The translations under genes were made by a program, and so were the position numbers. Below, in pieces: positions 1 to 5,198 of a stretch of 10,951 nt of DNA (the stretch's first letter is position 1; every line of letters starts with the position of its first letter). Source of the DNA: SFWF01 sp045591645 (GTDB lineage: Bacteria > Bacillota > Clostridia > Oscillospirales > Acutalibacteraceae); assembly GCA_045591645.1 (NCBI GenBank), contig JAZNTG010000034.1:1-10951 (forward strand). Reading direction: 5' to 3'. The notes beneath the pieces were generated by a model that had not been told where the DNA came from, made no database searches, and saw only the letters and a program-made list of their open reading frames with translations.

Positions 1-29
1 GTGTTTTAATATTAAGATCATATTTGAAT

Positions 30-782
30 TTATCCCAGCAGAACATCACTTATAAGCATCACGCAAAATCCGACAAGCAAGGCATAGGTCGCGCCGCGCT
101 CTCCTCCGTGTCCGTGGGTCTCGGGTATCATTTCGTCGCTCACGACATACAGCATAGTTCCTCCCGCAAAGGCAAGCGCAAAGGGTAATATCGCCGATGA
201 AACGGCGACGGCAAAGTAGCCGATGAGCGTGCCTACCACCTCGACGACCCCTGTAGCAGCCGCACAGATAAAGGTACGCCTAGGCGAAACGCCCGCCGCC
301 AACATAGGACCAATTATGACCATACCCTCGGGGATGTTCTGCAGTGCAATACCGCCCGCGATCAGAAGCGCTCCGCTAGCGTCTCCCGAGCCAAAGCCGA
401 CACCTGCGGCAATACCCTCAGGAAGATTGTGTATCGCGATGGCGGTCACAAAAAGCAGTACCTTTGACAGACTGCTGTTTTTATGGTCCTCAATATCCGT
501 GCCGACAAGTCGGTGAAGGTGGGGCACCAGCTTGTCTATAAGGTTGAGACAAAGCGCGCCTGTAAAAATACCTGTAACGGCATATAAAAGTCCTAGCTTT
601 CCGCCGTATTCTACCGACGGAATTATCAGACCGAGCACCGCCGCCGCCAGCATAACACCTGCCGCAAAGGAAAGCACTATATCCGAAAATTTGTGGGATA
701 TTTTCTTAAAAACAAAGCCGAGAAGTGAGCCAAAAAGGGTAGCACCTCCGACTCCGAGCGCGGTTAGTAATACAAGTTCCAT
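30..782 (-). CDS. ZIP-family divalent metal (zinc) transporter
   Basis: The 250-residue product is an integral membrane protein of the ZIP family (ZupT/GufA-like), which moves Zn2+ or related divalent metals into the cytoplasm. The hydrophobicity pattern suggests eight membrane segments, at roughly residues 5-25, 36-56, 64-84, 105-125, 135-158, 168-190, 195-215 and 230-249. The diagnostic metal-site motifs are present: HNLPEG at 118-123 in TM4 and QNIPEG at 148-153 in TM5. DEMIPE at 216-221 lies in or after TM7, and a short His-containing loop (HGHGGE, 223-228) follows. The length is normal for bacterial ZIPs. It starts 2 nt after the stop of the upstream small membrane protein, with a GAAAGG-like ribosome binding site inside that gene's end, so the two are probably co-transcribed and coupled. 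No terminator is visible in the 29 bases beyond its stop. The family call is secure; the exact metal is inference. Confidence 0.93.
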   Translation of the reverse strand: MELVLLTALGVGGATLFGSLLGFVFKKISHKFSDIVLSFAAGVMLAAAVLGLIIPSVEYGGKLGLLYAVTGIFTGALCLNLIDKLVPHLHRLVGTDIEDHKNSSLSKVLLFVTAIAIHNLPEGIAAGVGFGSGDASGALLIAGGIALQNIPEGMVIIGPMLAAGVSPRRTFICAAATGVVEVVGTLIGYFAVAVSSAILPFALAFAGGTMLYVVSDEMIPETHGHGGERGATYALLVGFCVMLISDVLLG

Positions 783-784
783 TT

Positions 785-1060
785 TTAAGCCTTTCTAAAA
801 AGATTTATTAAGGATAGAACAATATTTTCGGCAAACAGGAAAAAGCTTATCCATGCACTTGCTTGGAAAGCCTCGAAATAGAGTCTGTGGGACCAGCCGT
901 TGTCTCCGAAAATACCGAATAAATAATGTAAAGTGCTGAAATTGCCGATTCCGTCATTCATTGACCCAACAAGCGAGGCTATTAGGTTTATACCAAAATC
1001 AATCGTCACAAAAAGGGAAATGAGTAATAGTATTAAAGATGTAGCTCTTAAGATCTTCAT
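785..1060 (-). CDS. Small two-helix membrane protein of unknown function
   Basis: I do not recognise this 91-residue protein. It has a short basic N terminus (MKILR), a hydrophobic segment at about 7-33, a polar aromatic-containing middle (about 34-62) and a second hydrophobic segment at about 64-88 ending in RKA. This suggests two membrane helices with both ends in the cytoplasm. The ATG start has a good ribosome binding site (AAGGAG, 1071-1076 on this strand, 10 nt upstream). A near-consensus promoter lies just before it. Its stop is 2 nt from the ZIP transporter start, so it is the first gene of a two-gene unit. A role linked to metal transport is possible but rests only on this coupling. 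Confidence 0.75.
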   Translation of the reverse strand: MKILRATSLILLLISLFVTIDFGINLIASLVGSMNDGIGNFSTLHYLFGIFGDNGWSHRLYFEAFQASAWISFFLFAENIVLSLINLFRKA

Positions 1061-1087
1061 TAAAAACAGCTCCTTTCTTGTGTCTAT

Positions 1088-1116
1088 ATTATATATGGAG
1101 TCAAAAAACCGGTCAA
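1088..1116 (-). promoter_or_regulatory. Sigma-A-type promoter for the small membrane protein / ZIP unit
   Basis: On the minus strand, TTGACC (1111-1116) is followed after exactly 17 bases by a perfect TATAAT (1088-1093). A start site near 1081 would give a leader of about 20 nt before the ATG at 1060. The -35 box overlaps the TGA stop codon (1113-1115) of the radical SAM gene upstream, so the two transcription units abut without a true intergenic spacer. Confidence 0.8.
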
Positions 1117-2024
1117 GTTACGGCTTTGTAATCACTGCCTTGAACAAGACCGTCTTCGTCAAACCTTTTTCTGATATAATTGAGCACCTTTTTCTTATCT
1201 GCCGACCAAAGAGGTGCGACAAGGCTCCGCTTTGCGCCGTCTCCCGTAAGACGGTGTATAACGGTGGTTTTTGGCAGCAGCTTTATACATTCTTCAAGAA
1301 TGTCAACGTATTCACTCATCTCTAAGGCCTTAAAGACGCCGTTTTTATATTCGGTTTCAAGATCGGTGCCCTGTATTACATATAACAGGTGAAATTTCAC
1401 ACCGTCGATACCTATATTGCCGAGATGCCTCACTGTTTCGGTTATCATATCGAGCGTTTCGTGAGGCAGGCCGATTATGATATGAGCCACCGTCTCGATA
1501 CCTGCGGCCTTAAGCCTTTTTACAGTATGGTCAAAAACCTCGGTCTTATAACCTCGTCTTATATAATGTGCAGTTTCGTTATGAATTGTCTGAAGTCCCA
1601 GCTCGACAGAGACAGGCTTTATACGGTTTATATCACCGAGCAGCGTTATGACCTCATCGCCGAGGCAGTCTGGTCGGGTCGCTATGGATAAAGCGACGAT
1701 ATAATCAGGCTTTATGGCTTCCAAATATATCTGTCTCAGATGATCGATCTCACCGTAGGTGTTTGTAAAAGATTGAAAATAGGCAATATATTTACCGCCT
1801 TTGTTTTTTGCAGCAACCCGTGACATAGCCCTTTCTAATTGCTCGGCGATACTGCCGCACGGTCCTTCGGCAAATTCTCCGCTGCCTATGTCTGAGCAGA
1901 AAATACACCCCTTATCTCCGACAGTTCCGTCACGGTTGGGGCAGGAAAAACCACCGTCAAGAGAAAGCTTGTACACCTTGCAGCCGTATTTTTCTTTCAA
2001 ATATGAATTCAGATCTCTGTACAT
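1113..2024 (-). CDS. TIGR01212-family radical SAM protein (YhcC/YtqA-like)
   Basis: This 303-residue protein belongs to the radical SAM family annotated as TIGR01212 (YhcC in E. coli, YtqA in Bacillus). Its reaction is not firmly established. The N terminus carries a spaced cysteine cluster C28-x11-C40-x2-C43. This matches the family's variant iron-sulfur site, not the usual CX3CX2C, and the flanking SCPNRDGT is typical of the family. Later blocks include SIATRPDC (113-120), VELGLQT (140-146), IIGLPHE (183-189) and HRLTGDG (257-263), consistent with a partial TIM barrel plus C-terminal domain. Length is normal for the family. The ATG has a modest GAGG ribosome binding site about 10 nt upstream. 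It is transcribed divergently from rpmH from its own promoter. Family assignment is strong; the substrate is unknown. Confidence 0.92.
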   Translation of the reverse strand: MYRDLNSYLKEKYGCKVYKLSLDGGFSCPNRDGTVGDKGCIFCSDIGSGEFAEGPCGSIAEQLERAMSRVAAKNKGGKYIAYFQSFTNTYGEIDHLRQIYLEAIKPDYIVALSIATRPDCLGDEVITLLGDINRIKPVSVELGLQTIHNETAHYIRRGYKTEVFDHTVKRLKAAGIETVAHIIIGLPHETLDMITETVRHLGNIGIDGVKFHLLYVIQGTDLETEYKNGVFKALEMSEYVDILEECIKLLPKTTVIHRLTGDGAKRSLVAPLWSADKKKVLNYIRKRFDEDGLVQGSDYKAVT

Positions 2025-2055
2025 TTATAAAAAACCTCGGTATTATTTCAATTCT

Positions 2056-2084
2056 ATTTTAACACCTTCGCTCGAATAGGTCAA
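2056..2084 (-). promoter_or_regulatory. Promoter for the radical SAM gene
   Basis: On the minus strand, TTGACC (2079-2084), a 17-base spacer and TAAAAT (2056-2061) form a near-consensus sigma-A promoter. The expected start near 2049 gives a leader of about 25 nt before the ATG at 2024. Its -35 box lies only 7 bases from the -35 box of the rpmH promoter on the other strand. Confidence 0.75.
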
Positions 2085-2091
2085 ATTTTTG

Positions 2092-2121
2092 TTGACAATA
2101 AGGGGTCGCTTCGGTTATAAT
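2092..2121 (+). promoter_or_regulatory. Promoter of the rpmH-rnpA-yidD-yidC-jag cluster
   Basis: A perfect TTGACA (2092-2097) and a perfect TATAAT (2116-2121) are separated by 18 bases. The expected start is near 2128, giving a leader of about 70 nt before the rpmH GTG. Such strength fits a ribosomal protein operon. No other clear promoter is visible before jag, so it may serve the whole cluster. Confidence 0.85.
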
Positions 2122-2141
2122 CTAAACTTGATAGGCTATGT

Positions 2142-2163
2142 AAAAGGAGATTTATCCCCTTTT
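2142..2163 (+). other. Hairpin in the rpmH leader
   Basis: AAAAGGAGA (2142-2150) can pair with TCCCCTTTT (2155-2163) across a TTTA loop, with one A-C mismatch. The right arm ends in a T run (2160-2164), so the shape resembles a weak terminator or attenuator placed about 15 nt after the predicted start site. It also sequesters an AAGGAG sequence that has no start codon after it. A function is not shown. Confidence 0.4.
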
Positions 2164-2197
2164 TAAGCCGCAATACAATTTTAAGGAGGGTTCTAAA

Positions 2198-2332
2198 GTG
2201 AAAAGAACTTATCAGCCGAAGAAGCTTCACCGCAAGAAGGAACACGGATTCCTCAAAAGAATGGCTACAGCTAACGGCCGCAAGGTACTTGCCCGCCGCA
2301 GAGCTAAGGGCAGAAAGCAGCTCACATACTAA
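2198..2332 (+). CDS. rpmH: Large ribosomal subunit protein bL34
   Basis: This 44-residue, strongly basic protein reads MKRTYQPKK at its start and has the family hallmark RKVLARRRAKGRK near its end (28-40). It is the L34 component of the 50S subunit and has the standard family length. The start is GTG with an excellent AAGGAGGG ribosome binding site at 2183-2190, 7 nt upstream. It is the first gene of the conserved rpmH-rnpA cluster and is followed by rnpA after only 6 nt. Substitutions at 8-17 (KKLHRKKEHG) keep the usual basic, His/Gly-containing pattern. Identification is certain. Confidence 0.97.
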   Translation: MKRTYQPKKLHRKKEHGFLKRMATANGRKVLARRRAKGRKQLTY

Positions 2333-2338
2333 TATTAT

Positions 2339-2674
2339 ATGTACTGTTTTAAGAAACTGAAGCAGAACAGTGACTTCAGAAGGATATACGGACGCGGAAC
2401 AAGTTATGTTGATTCTGCGTTCGTAGTTTATACCTTAAAAAACCGTTCGGGCAATATAAGGCTCGGGCTTACGGTAAGCAAAAAGCTCGGCGGTGCCGTT
2501 GTACGTAACCGCGCGAAGAGGGTGCTTACCGCTGCATTTTGTGAGTGTGCTCCGAATATAAAGTCGGGGTATGATTTTGTTTTGACAGCAAGAACAAGGA
2601 CACTGTCGGTCAAAAGTACAGAGATTGCCGCAAGGCTTATGAAGCATCTGCAGAAGGCAGACCTGATAAAGTAG
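2339..2674 (+). CDS. rnpA: Ribonuclease P protein component
   Basis: This 111-residue basic protein is the protein subunit of RNase P, which binds the catalytic RNA and the 5' leader of pre-tRNA. It begins with the typical F-K-K-L-K-x-N-x-D-F-R-R-I-Y-x-R-G block (4-20), has RLGLTVSKKLGGAVVRNRAKR (41-61) holding the RNR signature (R56-N57-R58, K60, R61), and a late YDFVLTAR block. Immediately after the signature it reads VLTAAF, where many homologues have a basic residue and Glu/Gln (xxRE). The ATG is 6 nt after the rpmH stop. That TAA is in the same frame, so no longer N terminus is possible. No Shine-Dalgarno sequence is visible before the ATG, so translation probably depends on coupling to rpmH. 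Confidence 0.96.
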   Translation: MYCFKKLKQNSDFRRIYGRGTSYVDSAFVVYTLKNRSGNIRLGLTVSKKLGGAVVRNRAKRVLTAAFCECAPNIKSGYDFVLTARTRTLSVKSTEIAARLMKHLQKADLIK

Positions 2675-2680
2675 TAGATT

Positions 2681-2911
2681 ATGGGTAAATTACTGATATC
2701 TATTATAAGATTTTACCAAAAGTGTATTTCGCCGAGCAAGATACCCTGCTGTCGGTTTCATCCGACCTGCTCCGCATATGCTATCGAGGCAATTCAGAAG
2801 CACGGTGTCTTTAAAGGCTTTTTTATGTCGGTTTGGAGGGTGCTCAGGTGCAACCCTTTCGGCAAAGGCGGGTATGACCCCGTGCCTCCTAAAAGAGAAA
2901 GAAGAACATAG
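2681..2911 (+). CDS. yidD: Membrane protein insertion efficiency factor YidD
   Basis: This 76-residue protein belongs to the YidD (DUF37) family, small membrane-associated proteins that assist YidC-dependent insertion. It has a hydrophobic, amphipathic N terminus (ISIIRFYQKCISP, 6-18), the family core CCRFHPTCSAYA (23-34), VWRVLRCNPF (51-60) and GGYDPVP (63-69). The length and order are standard. It starts 6 nt after rnpA with no good ribosome binding site, suggesting coupled translation, and precedes yidC by 28 nt. The basic tail KRERRT is short, as in many Clostridia. Confidence 0.95.
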   Translation: MGKLLISIIRFYQKCISPSKIPCCRFHPTCSAYAIEAIQKHGVFKGFFMSVWRVLRCNPFGKGGYDPVPPKRERRT

Positions 2912-2939
2912 CAAATTTTGCTAATGTAGGTGAATAAAT

Positions 2940-3875
2940 TTGGAAACTATATTCGGTATTATCAATATCCCGCTGAGCTGGGTGCTTAATTTCTTATCGG
3001 GAATAATGGGCAACAGCTTTGCTTTGGCGCTTGTTGCGTTCACGCTTTTTGTAAACCTTTGTATGCTCCCCTTAAGCATCAAGGGTCAGAAGTCTTCGGT
3101 AGGACAGATGCGTATCAAGCCGAAGCTCGACGAGCTTAAGAAAAAATACGGTGACGATAAGCAGAGATACTCTCAGGAAATGCAGAAGCTTTATCAGGAG
3201 GAAAATATCTCCATGGGCGGCGGCTGCCTTCCTATGCTTATCCGTATGGTATTTATGCTGTCGGTATACTACCTTATTAACCGTCCGCTTTCCTATCTTA
3301 TGGCGGTTAGCGAGGAGGTAATCCAGAACGCATGGACAGCTATGAAGGACGCAGGTGTCGCTGTCGGCGAAACCTTAAACGAGATACAGATAATCAACGC
3401 TGTTGAGGACGGCAAGATCGTTGTTCCCGAGATCGCAGAAAAGCTAAACGATGTAAGCTTTGATCTGTTTGGTCTGAACCTTACCCAGACTCCCGTTTTT
3501 GGATGGAATATCGTTGAATCCTGGCAGGCTATCTGGCTCGTTCCGATACTTGCCTTTGCTGCGCAGATGCTGACCTCGGTCGTTTCGATGATGATGCAGA
3601 AAAAGCTTAATCCCGAAGCGCCCTCTATGATGGGTATGATGCTGACTATGCCGCTTATTACTCTTTTCATCGGCTTTTCCGTACCCGGTGCGGTGGGCTT
3701 CTATTGGATCTGCTCGAGCGTTATCGGCTCGGCTGTCCAGACCTGCGTACAGATCTTCTACGGACCTCATAAAATGCTCGCAAAGGAGCGCGCAAACAGT
3801 ATCATCAAGGTTTGGGAAGAAGAGAATAAATACATTGAGAATCGTGTAGAGGAAGATACCTCTGCTGACGAATAG
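2940..3875 (+). CDS. yidC: Membrane protein insertase YidC/Oxa1/SpoIIIJ family
   Basis: This 311-residue polytopic protein inserts and folds membrane proteins, alone or with SecYEG. The chosen start is TTG, placed after an AGGTG-like site; no in-frame ATG would keep the first hydrophobic helix (3-22). The core helix (27-45) ends with LPLSIKGQKS. A charged cytoplasmic hairpin (about 55-92) precedes GGGCLPMLI (93-101) and the next helix. A fairly long extracytoplasmic loop (about 120-190), a helix at 194-217, and the final helices at 232-270 ending in FYWICSSVIG follow. In the first core helix, the position usually occupied by Arg or Lys is Asn39 (AFTLFVNLCMLPL). In the next core helix Arg102 stands where Gln is common. 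It sits between yidD and jag as usual. Confidence 0.94.
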   Translation: METIFGIINIPLSWVLNFLSGIMGNSFALALVAFTLFVNLCMLPLSIKGQKSSVGQMRIKPKLDELKKKYGDDKQRYSQEMQKLYQEENISMGGGCLPMLIRMVFMLSVYYLINRPLSYLMAVSEEVIQNAWTAMKDAGVAVGETLNEIQIINAVEDGKIVVPEIAEKLNDVSFDLFGLNLTQTPVFGWNIVESWQAIWLVPILAFAAQMLTSVVSMMMQKKLNPEAPSMMGMMLTMPLITLFIGFSVPGAVGFYWICSSVIGSAVQTCVQIFYGPHKMLAKERANSIIKVWEEENKYIENRVEEDTSADE

Positions 3876-3891
3876 AAAGAAGGCAAACTCT

Positions 3892-4839
3892 TTGATTAAG
3901 GAATATATAGGACAGGGCCAAAGCCTGGAAGAAGCTACAAACGCGGCTATAGAGGGTCTGGGTGCAGACGTTGATGCCGATGTTCAGATAGAGGTAATTT
4001 CCGAATACAAGAAAAAGACACTCGGTCTTTTCGGCGGAAGTCTTGCAAAGGTAAGGGCATATATTGAACTGCCCGATCCGAAGCCCGCTAAGAAGCCGCA
4101 GAAAAAGCAGAATGCACCCAAGGCAGAAAAGAAGGAGTCGGCGAGCCCTGCGATAAAGGCTGAAAAGGCTCCGAAAAGGGAAGTCGAGGAGGCAAAAATG
4201 CCCGAGCTCGATCTGGTTGACGCCGATAAGCTCGATCCCAACTCCTGCTCAGGCAGAGCGGCAGCTTATATCAAGAATGTACTTATAGGACTTGGCTGTG
4301 AGAATGTGACCGTAAAGGCCGCAGAGCTTGACGGCGGAACATATCTTCAGCTTGACGGAGAAAAGCTTGGCGTTGTTATAGGCCGTAGGGGCGAGACTCT
4401 TGATGCGCTTCAGTATCTGACGAGCCTTGCCGCTAATACAGGTAATGGCTACTATAAGGTTACTCTCAATATCGGAAACTACCGTGAGAAGAGAGAAAAG
4501 ACCCTGAGAGAGCTTGCCCGCAAGGTATCTGCACAGGTCATCTCCACGGGCAGAAGCAGAACGCTTGAGCCTATGAATCCCTATGAGCGTCGCATCATCC
4601 ACACAGTAATTCAGGATATCGAGGGCGTAACCTCAAATTCTGTCGGTGAGGGAAGCGGCAGAAGAGTAATAATCAGCCCAGAGGGCGGCGAAAGACGGTA
4701 TTCCGGCGGCAGAGGCGGTCGCGGCGGCAGAGGCAGAGGGGATAGAAGACCCAGCCAAACCGTAAACGCTGCACCTGTAGAGGGAAGAGAGCCTAAGAAG
4801 GACTCTCCCGACATTCCCCTTTACGGCAGACTGAACTAA
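3892..4839 (+). CDS. khpB: RNA-binding protein Jag/KhpB (SpoIIIJ-associated), with RGG-rich tail
   Basis: This 315-residue cytoplasmic protein is the KH-R3H RNA-binding protein Jag/KhpB, which in Firmicutes works with KhpA in post-transcriptional control linked to cell elongation and division. The start is TTG with an AAGAAGG site (3877-3883) 8 nt upstream. Jag_N domain: about 1-60, with KKKTLGLFGGS at 40-50. A Lys/Ala/Pro/Glu-rich linker covers 61-105. KH domain: about 115-200, with the GxxG loop IGRRGETLD (163-171). R3H domain: about 205-265, with R233-x3-H237 (ERRIIH) followed by IISPEG. The tail (266-315) is unusual, a run of Gly-Arg repeats at 272-283 (GGRGGRGGRGRG) before a polar end. 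It is separated from yidC by 16 nt and followed by a terminator. Confidence 0.94.
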   Translation: MIKEYIGQGQSLEEATNAAIEGLGADVDADVQIEVISEYKKKTLGLFGGSLAKVRAYIELPDPKPAKKPQKKQNAPKAEKKESASPAIKAEKAPKREVEEAKMPELDLVDADKLDPNSCSGRAAAYIKNVLIGLGCENVTVKAAELDGGTYLQLDGEKLGVVIGRRGETLDALQYLTSLAANTGNGYYKVTLNIGNYREKREKTLRELARKVSAQVISTGRSRTLEPMNPYERRIIHTVIQDIEGVTSNSVGEGSGRRVIISPEGGERRYSGGRGGRGGRGRGDRRPSQTVNAAPVEGREPKKDSPDIPLYGRLN

Positions 4840-4841
4840 TC

Positions 4842-4872
4842 AAAAAGAGAGGCTCGATGCCTCTCTTTTTTT
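4842..4872. terminator. Rho-independent terminator after jag (bidirectional shape)
   Basis: GAGAGGC (4847-4853) pairs with GCCTCTC (4859-4865) across a 5-base loop. Flanking A and T runs extend the stem by five A-T pairs and leave a T7 run on the plus strand. It ends the rpmH-jag unit. The A run on the left gives a T run on the minus strand, so it could also end transcripts of the minus-strand gene at 4947-5111. Confidence 0.92.
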
Positions 4873-4921
4873 AATGCAGAATGCAGAATGCAGAATGCAG
4901 AATTAATGTGTGCTCCGCACA
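4873..4921 (+). repeat. Short repeat element, copy A: 7-bp tandem array plus hairpin
   Basis: Four perfect tandem copies of AATGCAG (4873-4900) are followed by AATT and then by the core AATGTGTGCTCCGCACA (4905-4921). The core contains a 5-bp hairpin, TGTGC-TCC-GCACA (4909-4921). A near copy of the last unit plus its flank, AATGCA(G)AATTAAT, recurs at 4939-4951, covering the stop codon of the 54-aa gene. A related core lies in opposite orientation at 5464-5480. The array sits directly after the jag terminator. It looks like a small non-coding repeat element, not a gene. Confidence 0.7.
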
Positions 4922-4946
4922 GATATAATTACGATACGAATGCAAA

Positions 4947-5111
4947 TTAATTAGTTTCGGTTTTGATTTTCTGAACGATTCGGATAATATTTTCTTTATC
5001 TTCAGTGTCTATGTAGAGTCCTTCACATTTTTGCTGAGCTTCAACCAAAATTTCAATAGCTTTTGTTGCTGCTATAAACATTTCTCGATACATTTCTTTA
5101 TAATTTGTCAT
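4947..5111 (-). CDS. Small helical protein of unknown function (54 aa)
   Basis: An uninterrupted 54-residue frame opens at the ATG whose complement is 5109-5111 and ends at TAA (4947-4949). The product starts MTNYKEMYREMF and ends KIKTETN. Residues 2-31 look like one charged amphipathic helix (YKEMYREMFIAATKAIEILV then EAQQKCE), with a second short helix at about 37-50. No membrane segment or signal peptide is seen. It has a GGGTGA ribosome binding site 5 nt before the ATG and a perfect-consensus promoter upstream, which argue that it is a real gene. It diverges from the HTH gene at 5197. I do not recognise the family; pairing with a small HTH protein suggests a role in a regulatory pair. Confidence 0.72.
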   Translation of the reverse strand: MTNYKEMYREMFIAATKAIEILVEAQQKCEGLYIDTEDKENIIRIVQKIKTETN

Positions 5112-5127
5112 ATAATCACCCGCTTAT

Positions 5128-5142
5128 GGGGAATATATCCCC
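5128..5142. promoter_or_regulatory. GGGGAATATATCCCC palindrome, possible operator or leader hairpin
   Basis: This near-perfect 15-bp palindrome lies just downstream of the predicted start (about 5148) of the 54-aa gene transcript. Its halves, GGGGAATATAT and GGGGATATATT, resemble the two half-sites of the larger inverted repeat at 5155-5198 (GGGGGTTATAAT and GGGGATTATAAT). It could be a second operator for the HTH protein, or a hairpin in the leader next to the ribosome binding site. Confidence 0.5.
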
Positions 5143-5154
5143 TTAATAATTTAG

Positions 5155-5183
5155 ATTATAACCCCCATAATAATATTTGTCAA
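5155..5183 (-). promoter_or_regulatory. Perfect-consensus promoter for the 54-aa gene
   Basis: On the minus strand, TTGACA (5178-5183), a 17-base spacer (5161-5177) and TATAAT (5155-5160) match the sigma-A consensus at every position. Transcription would start near 5148 and give a leader of about 37 nt before the ATG at 5111. The -10 box forms the outer end of the left arm of the inverted repeat at 5155-5198. Confidence 0.85.
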
Positions 5184-5198
5184 GGTGGGGATTATAAT
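5155..5198. promoter_or_regulatory. Inverted repeat spanning promoter and HTH gene start, candidate operator
   Basis: ATTATAACCCCCA (5155-5167) and TGGGGATTATAAT (5186-5198) are inverted copies matching at 12 of 13 positions, separated by 18 bases, with about three helical turns between arm centres. The left arm holds the -10 box of the 54-aa gene. The right arm holds most of the ribosome binding site and the first two bases of the ATG of the HTH gene. The arms could bind a dimeric HTH repressor or, in RNA, fold into a hairpin hiding the HTH gene's ribosome binding site. Confidence 0.6.

Noticed and set aside
933..1325. Plus-strand frame across the minus-strand membrane protein and radical SAM genes
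   Set aside because: It overlaps two supported genes and their promoter, and has no recognisable motif or ribosome binding site.
2025..2197. Replication origin next to rpmH
   Set aside because: No DnaA-box cluster or dnaA gene is visible; the region is accounted for by two promoters and a leader.
4249..4602. Long antisense frames inside jag, yidC, gltX and glnS
   Set aside because: They lie opposite genes with clear family matches, lack ribosome binding sites, and follow from codon bias.
4873..4921. CRISPR-like array
   Set aside because: The 7-bp units are contiguous without spacers, so this is a microsatellite-like tandem repeat, not a CRISPR.
5185..5196. GTG at 5185 as the start of the HTH gene, giving 69 residues
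   Set aside because: The GTG lies within the GGTGGGG ribosome binding site that serves the ATG at 5197, and HTH proteins of this type begin close to the M-I-x-F sequence.
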